Assembly (NCBI GenBank): GCA_016218155.1
Contig: JACREQ010000030.1
Coordinates: 1 to 64,000 of the forward strand
DNA: 64,000 bases
Source of the DNA: Bacteroidia bacterium
Lineage (GTDB): Bacteria; Bacteroidota; Bacteroidia; Bacteroidales; GWA2-32-17
Direction of reading: 5' to 3'
Shown: in pieces, positions 60,605 to 64,000 of the stretch
Numbering within the stretch: the stretch's first letter is position 1
Layout of the letters: the number at the start of each line of letters is the position of its first letter
Translations under genes and position numbers: made by a program
Notes under the pieces: model-generated
Told to the model about the DNA's origin: nothing
The model's input: the letters and a program-made list of their open reading frames with translations, nothing else
The model's database searches: none

Positions 60605-61294
60605 TTAAACTTTTTTAAGATGTTTTTCTAATTCGGTTTTGATTTTATTGAAAATATCTTCGGGGTTACACATATTTTGATTACTGTCACTACAATCAAT
60701 TCTTTTAAAATTATTTTCAATTTTACATAAATGAAGATATTCACTTCTTACCTGCTCCTGAAAATCTAGATTTTTCTCATGAATATCGCTATTCCCGTTT
60801 AAATAATCTCTTTCATTACCTGTTCTGGATTGTGTGAGTTTGTTTTTTGTAAAAACGAATGGAACGTCCAAAAATAAATTTAAATCGGGCTTTGGTAAGC
60901 AGTAATATTCAAATTCGAAGTCAATTATCCAGTTTCTTAATTTGTCTTTTTCTTCTTGTGATTTTAGTTTTGCACATTGGTATGCAATGTTCGAAAACAC
61001 ATATCTGTCGGCAATAACAACAAAATCCTCTTTTAACCATGAAATAATTTCTGCTGAAGCATCTTTTCTGTCACCAGCATATAGCATTGCAACAATGTAT
61101 GGGTTTACATTGTCTATTTCACCAAAATCGCCACGTAAAAAACGTGCAATCATTTCTCCAAAATATGGAGATTCTGTTCTTGGAAAATGCAGAAACTTTG
61201 TCTGAATATTCTGCTTATTCAAATATTCTGTTAAAAGTGAAACCTGTGTTGACTTTCCAGCACCATCCAAACCTTCTAATACAATAAATTTCAT
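60605..61294 (-). CDS. tmk: thymidylate kinase
   Basis: 229 residues. P-loop EGLDGAGKSTQ at the N-terminus, DR-x motif in VVIADRYVFSNIAYQ, and the lid region near TQSRTGNERDYLNG. It phosphorylates dTMP to dTDP. Slightly longer than the usual 205-215 residues, with an extended lid. Divergent from folP, 40 bp away. Confidence 0.94.
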   Translation of the reverse strand: MKFIVLEGLDGAGKSTQVSLLTEYLNKQNIQTKFLHFPRTESPYFGEMIARFLRGDFGEIDNVNPYIVAMLYAGDRKDASAEIISWLKEDFVVIADRYVFSNIAYQCAKLKSQEEKDKLRNWIIDFEFEYYCLPKPDLNLFLDVPFVFTKNKLTQSRTGNERDYLNGNSDIHEKNLDFQEQVRSEYLHLCKIENNFKRIDCSDSNQNMCNPEDIFNKIKTELEKHLKKV

Positions 61295-61314
61295 AAATAA
61301 TAAAGACGATTAAC

Positions 61315-61322
61315 TAACTTTG
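61315..61322 (+). promoter_or_regulatory. candidate -7 box (TAACTTTG) for folP
   Basis: TAACTTTG fits TAnnTTTG, 18 bp before the ATG at 61341, inside the 40-bp divergent gap with tmk. No TTTG at -33. Confidence 0.45.
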
Positions 61323-61340
61323 AGAAATTTTTAATTGAAC

Positions 61341-62201
61341 ATGTGTAAAGATACATTTTTTAATAAAAAGAAATCAATACGATTTCGGGATGAAATTTTT
61401 GTAATGGAAAAGCCTATTGTAATGGGTATTTTAAATGTTACTCCCGATTCTTTTTATGATGGTGGAAAATTTTCTTCTGAAATGGAAATAGTTTCAGCTG
61501 TTGAGAAAATGATTTTAGATGGAGCAACTATAATTGATGTTGGTGCTGTTTCTACAAGACCTGATTCAATACAAATAAATTCTGAAGAAGAAATTAAAAG
61601 ATTAAAACCTGCATTTTCTATTTTACAAAAAATGTTTCCAGATACATGGTTCTCATTAGATACTTATAGGTCAAATGTTGCAAAAATGGCTGTAGAAGAA
61701 TATGGATTTGGAATGATTAACGATATTTCAGCCGGTAAATTTGATAATAAAATGTTTACCGTAATTTCCGGGTTAAAGATTCCTTACATTATAATGCACA
61801 TGCAGGGAACACCCGAAAACATGCAACACAATCCAGTTTATTCTAAAATTACTCCGGAAATAATTTCAAATTTTTCAGAAATATTAAATGAATTAAAGCA
61901 ACTTGGTGTTAATGATGTTCTTATTGATCCTGGTTTTGGTTTTGGAAAGACAATTGAACATAATTATAAATTATTAAAAGAACTTACAGCATTTAAAATA
62001 TTTGAATTACCTATTGTTGTAGGAGTGTCAAGAAAATCTATGATTTACAAACTGCTCCAATGTTCTGCTGATGATGCATTAAATGGAACTTCAATAGTGA
62101 ATACTTTAGCATTAATTAATGGTGCTGATATTCTAAGAGTTCACGATGTAAAACAAGCAGTTGAAGCATTAAAAATTGTTGAACTTTACAAAAATTGCTG
62201 A
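61341..62201 (+). CDS. folP: dihydropteroate synthase
   Basis: Start set to the ATG at 61341 (286 residues); a TTG two codons earlier is in frame. Motifs: MGILNVTPDSFYDGGKF, IDVGAVSTRPDS, FSLDTYRSNVA, INDISAG, MHMQGTPENM, DPGFGFGKT and GVSRKSM. It condenses 6-hydroxymethyl-dihydropterin pyrophosphate with p-aminobenzoate in folate synthesis. The diadenylate cyclase gene follows, a pairing frequent in Bacteroidota. Confidence 0.96.
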   Translation: MCKDTFFNKKKSIRFRDEIFVMEKPIVMGILNVTPDSFYDGGKFSSEMEIVSAVEKMILDGATIIDVGAVSTRPDSIQINSEEEIKRLKPAFSILQKMFPDTWFSLDTYRSNVAKMAVEEYGFGMINDISAGKFDNKMFTVISGLKIPYIIMHMQGTPENMQHNPVYSKITPEIISNFSEILNELKQLGVNDVLIDPGFGFGKTIEHNYKLLKELTAFKIFELPIVVGVSRKSMIYKLLQCSADDALNGTSIVNTLALINGADILRVHDVKQAVEALKIVELYKNC

Positions 62202-62299
62202 TTTTTTCTTAATTTTACCAAGAAAAAGTTGAAAGCGTTTAAATACTTAAAGAGTCTAAAGTTAATTTTAAAACCAAAAATAATAAATCATTTTAATCT

Positions 62300-62327
62300 T
62301 AAATCGAAATTCCTAAATCGAAAATCC
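62300..62327. repeat. 14-bp tandem repeat upstream of the diadenylate cyclase gene
   Basis: TAAATCGAAATTCC (62300-62313) is followed directly by TAAATCGAAAATCC (62314-62327), then a partial third TAAAT. It ends 9 bp before the TTG start at 62337. It could affect translation initiation. Confidence 0.8.
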
Positions 62328-62336
62328 TAAATAAAT

Positions 62337-63122
62337 TTGATTCCTGCATTTATAAATATTACATTTTTTGATATTCTGGACATAGTACTTGTAGCTTTTT
62401 TACTGTACAAAGTTTACATGTTAATTAAAGGTTCTGTTGCAATAAATATTTTTGTTGGAATTGCTCTAATTTATATTGTTTGGATTATTGTTAAAGCATT
62501 AAAAATGCAGATGCTTAGCTCTATTTTAGGGCAGGTAATGGGAGTAGGGGCTATTGCATTAATTATTGTATTTCAACAGGAAGTAAGACGGTTTTTATTA
62601 TTAATTGGATCAAAATATTTTACTGAAAATTATAAATTGCGATTTACACGACTTTTTAGTTTAAAGTTTAAACCACAACCTATGCTTAATATTAAGTCGA
62701 TTATGGTTGCAATTGATAATATGTCTAAGAAAAAAACCGGATCACTTATAGTAATTGCAAAGAAGATGAGTCTTGATAATTATTCGCATATTGGAGATGT
62801 ACTTGATGCAAAAATTTCCAGCCGTATTCTTGAATCTATTTTTTCTAAAGAAAGTCCGCTTCATGATGGTGCAGTAATTATTTTTAATAACAAAATTCAA
62901 TCAGCGCGTTGTATTTTACCGATTTCGGATAGAATAGATTTACCTCCGCATTTTGGAACACGTCATCGTGCAGCGCTTGGTATGACAGAGGCTACAGATT
63001 CTTTTATTATTGTAGTATCTGAAGAAACCGGATCTATATCTTATGCTATTAATGGTGAATTAACTTACGATATAACAACTCAACAACTCACAACAATTCT
63101 TGAAAAGGAATTTAACTTCTAA
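62337..63122 (+). CDS. diadenylate cyclase (CdaA-type)
   Basis: 261 residues. A TTG start at 62337 is chosen because the next ATG would remove the first membrane helix; IPAFINITFFDILDIVLVAFLLYKVY matches the family N-terminus. Three hydrophobic helices (to about residue 85) precede the DAC domain with its DGA motif (SPLHDGAVII) and RHR motif (FGTRHRAALGMTEATD). It makes cyclic di-AMP from two ATP. The TIGR01777 gene begins directly after its stop. Confidence 0.94.
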   Translation: MIPAFINITFFDILDIVLVAFLLYKVYMLIKGSVAINIFVGIALIYIVWIIVKALKMQMLSSILGQVMGVGAIALIIVFQQEVRRFLLLIGSKYFTENYKLRFTRLFSLKFKPQPMLNIKSIMVAIDNMSKKKTGSLIVIAKKMSLDNYSHIGDVLDAKISSRILESIFSKESPLHDGAVIIFNNKIQSARCILPISDRIDLPPHFGTRHRAALGMTEATDSFIIVVSEETGSISYAINGELTYDITTQQLTTILEKEFNF

Positions 63123-63983
63123 ATGAAAATATTTATAACAGGAGCAACTGGATTTGTAGGATCAAATCTTGTAAATTATCTAATAGATAATGGTTATGAT
63201 GTTAGTTCTATTACAAGAAAAGATTTATTAGGGTCAGCCGAAGATATAGCTTTAAAAATTGAAGGAGCTTATGCTGTTATAAATCTTGCAGGTGCAACAA
63301 TTAATAAAAGATGGACAAGAAAGTATAAGCGTGAAATTTATACCAGCAGAATATTTACTACAAAAAAAATAGTTGAGGCCATTGGATTATGTAAAACAAG
63401 ACCACTGATATTAATTAATGCTTCTGCAATCGGGATATATGATGACATTCATGTTCATGATGAACAGAGCCACCATTTGGCATTTAACTATCTTTCTAAA
63501 GTAGTAAGAGATTGGGAACATGTTGCAAATAGTGCAATGGATTTTGGTACTCAGGTTTTTATTTTAAGATTGGGTATTGTGTTAGGTAGAAATGGTGGGA
63601 TGTTAAAGAAACTGATTCCTTTATTTAAAATGGGACTAGGTGGTAAAATTGGTAATGGAAAACAATATTTTAGTTTTATTCATATTAAAGACATTCTTAA
63701 TGTTATTGATTTTGCTTTAAGCAAAAAATTACCAACAGGTGTATATAATTTAACTTCTCCTGAGAGATTAACTAATTATGATTTGATCAAACAAATTGCA
63801 CGAATTGTTCGCAAACCTGCTTTTTTTCATCTTCCGAAATTCTTTTTTAGTTTATTATACAAAGAGGGAGCAATTGTTTTAACAGGAGGACAAGCTGCAA
63901 TACCTTTCAATTTAATGGAGCATGGTTATAAATTTCAGTTTCCTGTACTTTTTGATGCATTAACCGAAGAATTAAAAAAATAA
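63123..63983 (+). CDS. TIGR01777-family NAD-dependent epimerase-like protein
   Basis: 286 residues of the atypical SDR group: ITGATGFVGSNLVNYLI at the N-terminus, AYAVINLAGATI near residue 55, INASAIGIYDD, and a C-terminal DUF1731-like segment (ALTEEL at the end). Its ATG directly follows the cyclase stop codon. Family function remains undefined; cell-division links (SulA-like name) come from annotation tradition only. Confidence 0.9.
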   Translation: MKIFITGATGFVGSNLVNYLIDNGYDVSSITRKDLLGSAEDIALKIEGAYAVINLAGATINKRWTRKYKREIYTSRIFTTKKIVEAIGLCKTRPLILINASAIGIYDDIHVHDEQSHHLAFNYLSKVVRDWEHVANSAMDFGTQVFILRLGIVLGRNGGMLKKLIPLFKMGLGGKIGNGKQYFSFIHIKDILNVIDFALSKKLPTGVYNLTSPERLTNYDLIKQIARIVRKPAFFHLPKFFFSLLYKEGAIVLTGGQAAIPFNLMEHGYKFQFPVLFDALTEELKK

Positions 63984-63987
63984 ATTC

Positions 63988-64000
63988 ATGAAAAAGATTC
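63988..64000 (+). CDS. start of a further gene, truncated by window edge
   Basis: ATG AAA AAG ATT begins 4 bp after the preceding stop, in the usual spacing of this gene set. Only four codons are visible, so nothing can be said about the product; the MKKI start is typical of exported proteins here. Confidence 0.35.

Noticed and set aside
62202-62227. A/T-only inverted repeat after folP as a terminator
   Set aside because: The TTTTTCTT/AAGAAAAA stem has almost no G-C pairs and is not followed by a U run.

Overview
The window reads as chromosomal DNA of a Bacteroidota bacterium, most likely near Bacteroidales. It is strongly AT-rich by eye (no composition was computed). Two proteins end in type IX secretion C-terminal domains, several promoters match the Bacteroidota TTTG-N19-TAnnTTTG pattern, and Shine-Dalgarno sites are mostly absent. 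No rRNA, tRNA, transposase, integrase or CRISPR array was seen.

Layout. 1-7383 holds housekeeping and small genes: the end of an ABC-2 exporter ATPase with its permease, a Ppx/GppA phosphatase, an RhlE-type helicase, a methyltransferase and small envelope proteins. 7405-12156 encodes two T9SS cargo proteins (LamG; and LRR/DUF11/PKD with tandem Cys-rich repeats). 12398-14252 holds two genes, each enclosed by its own private inverted repeat and separated by a long imperfect palindrome; this looks like integron gene cassettes without a nearby integrase. 14383-19532 is a porin plus pstSCAB (no phoU) behind a clear promoter with a palindrome at the predicted transcription start. 19562-24532 holds pbpC and a 33-unit MORN_2 secreted protein.

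24525-51239 is the standout region, about 27 kb of surface or secondary metabolism. Reading on the minus strand it contains: a lone N-terminal-twitch radical SAM enzyme; a Wzm/Wzt exporter with an epimerase, a DegT aminotransferase and a NeuD-like acyltransferase; a mini type-II fatty-acid/polyketide set (enoyl-reductase-like SDR, dehydratase, ketosynthase, acyl carrier protein, phosphopantetheinyl transferase) with a GT2 and AsnB; and then a tightly packed operon with an asparagine-synthetase-like protein lacking the N-terminal catalytic Cys, five consecutive paralogous N-twitch radical SAM enzymes, a sulfotransferase, a secreted transglutaminase-like protein and two glycosyltransferases. A seventh radical SAM enzyme (SPASM type) is divergent from the acyl-carrier operon. 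No precursor peptide gene fits in the gaps, so a glycan, glycolipid or carrier-bound acyl/amino-acid substrate is more likely than a classical RiPP; the product is unknown.

51600-64000 returns to core genes: acyl-CoA dehydrogenase (with promoter and terminator), CysQ (which would remove PAP made by the sulfotransferase), a POT peptide transporter, RNase HI, a second DEAD-box-family helicase with a DEVD motif II, triosephosphate isomerase, a DoxX/thioredoxin-like membrane protein, thymidylate kinase, dihydropteroate synthase, diadenylate cyclase and a TIGR01777 epimerase.
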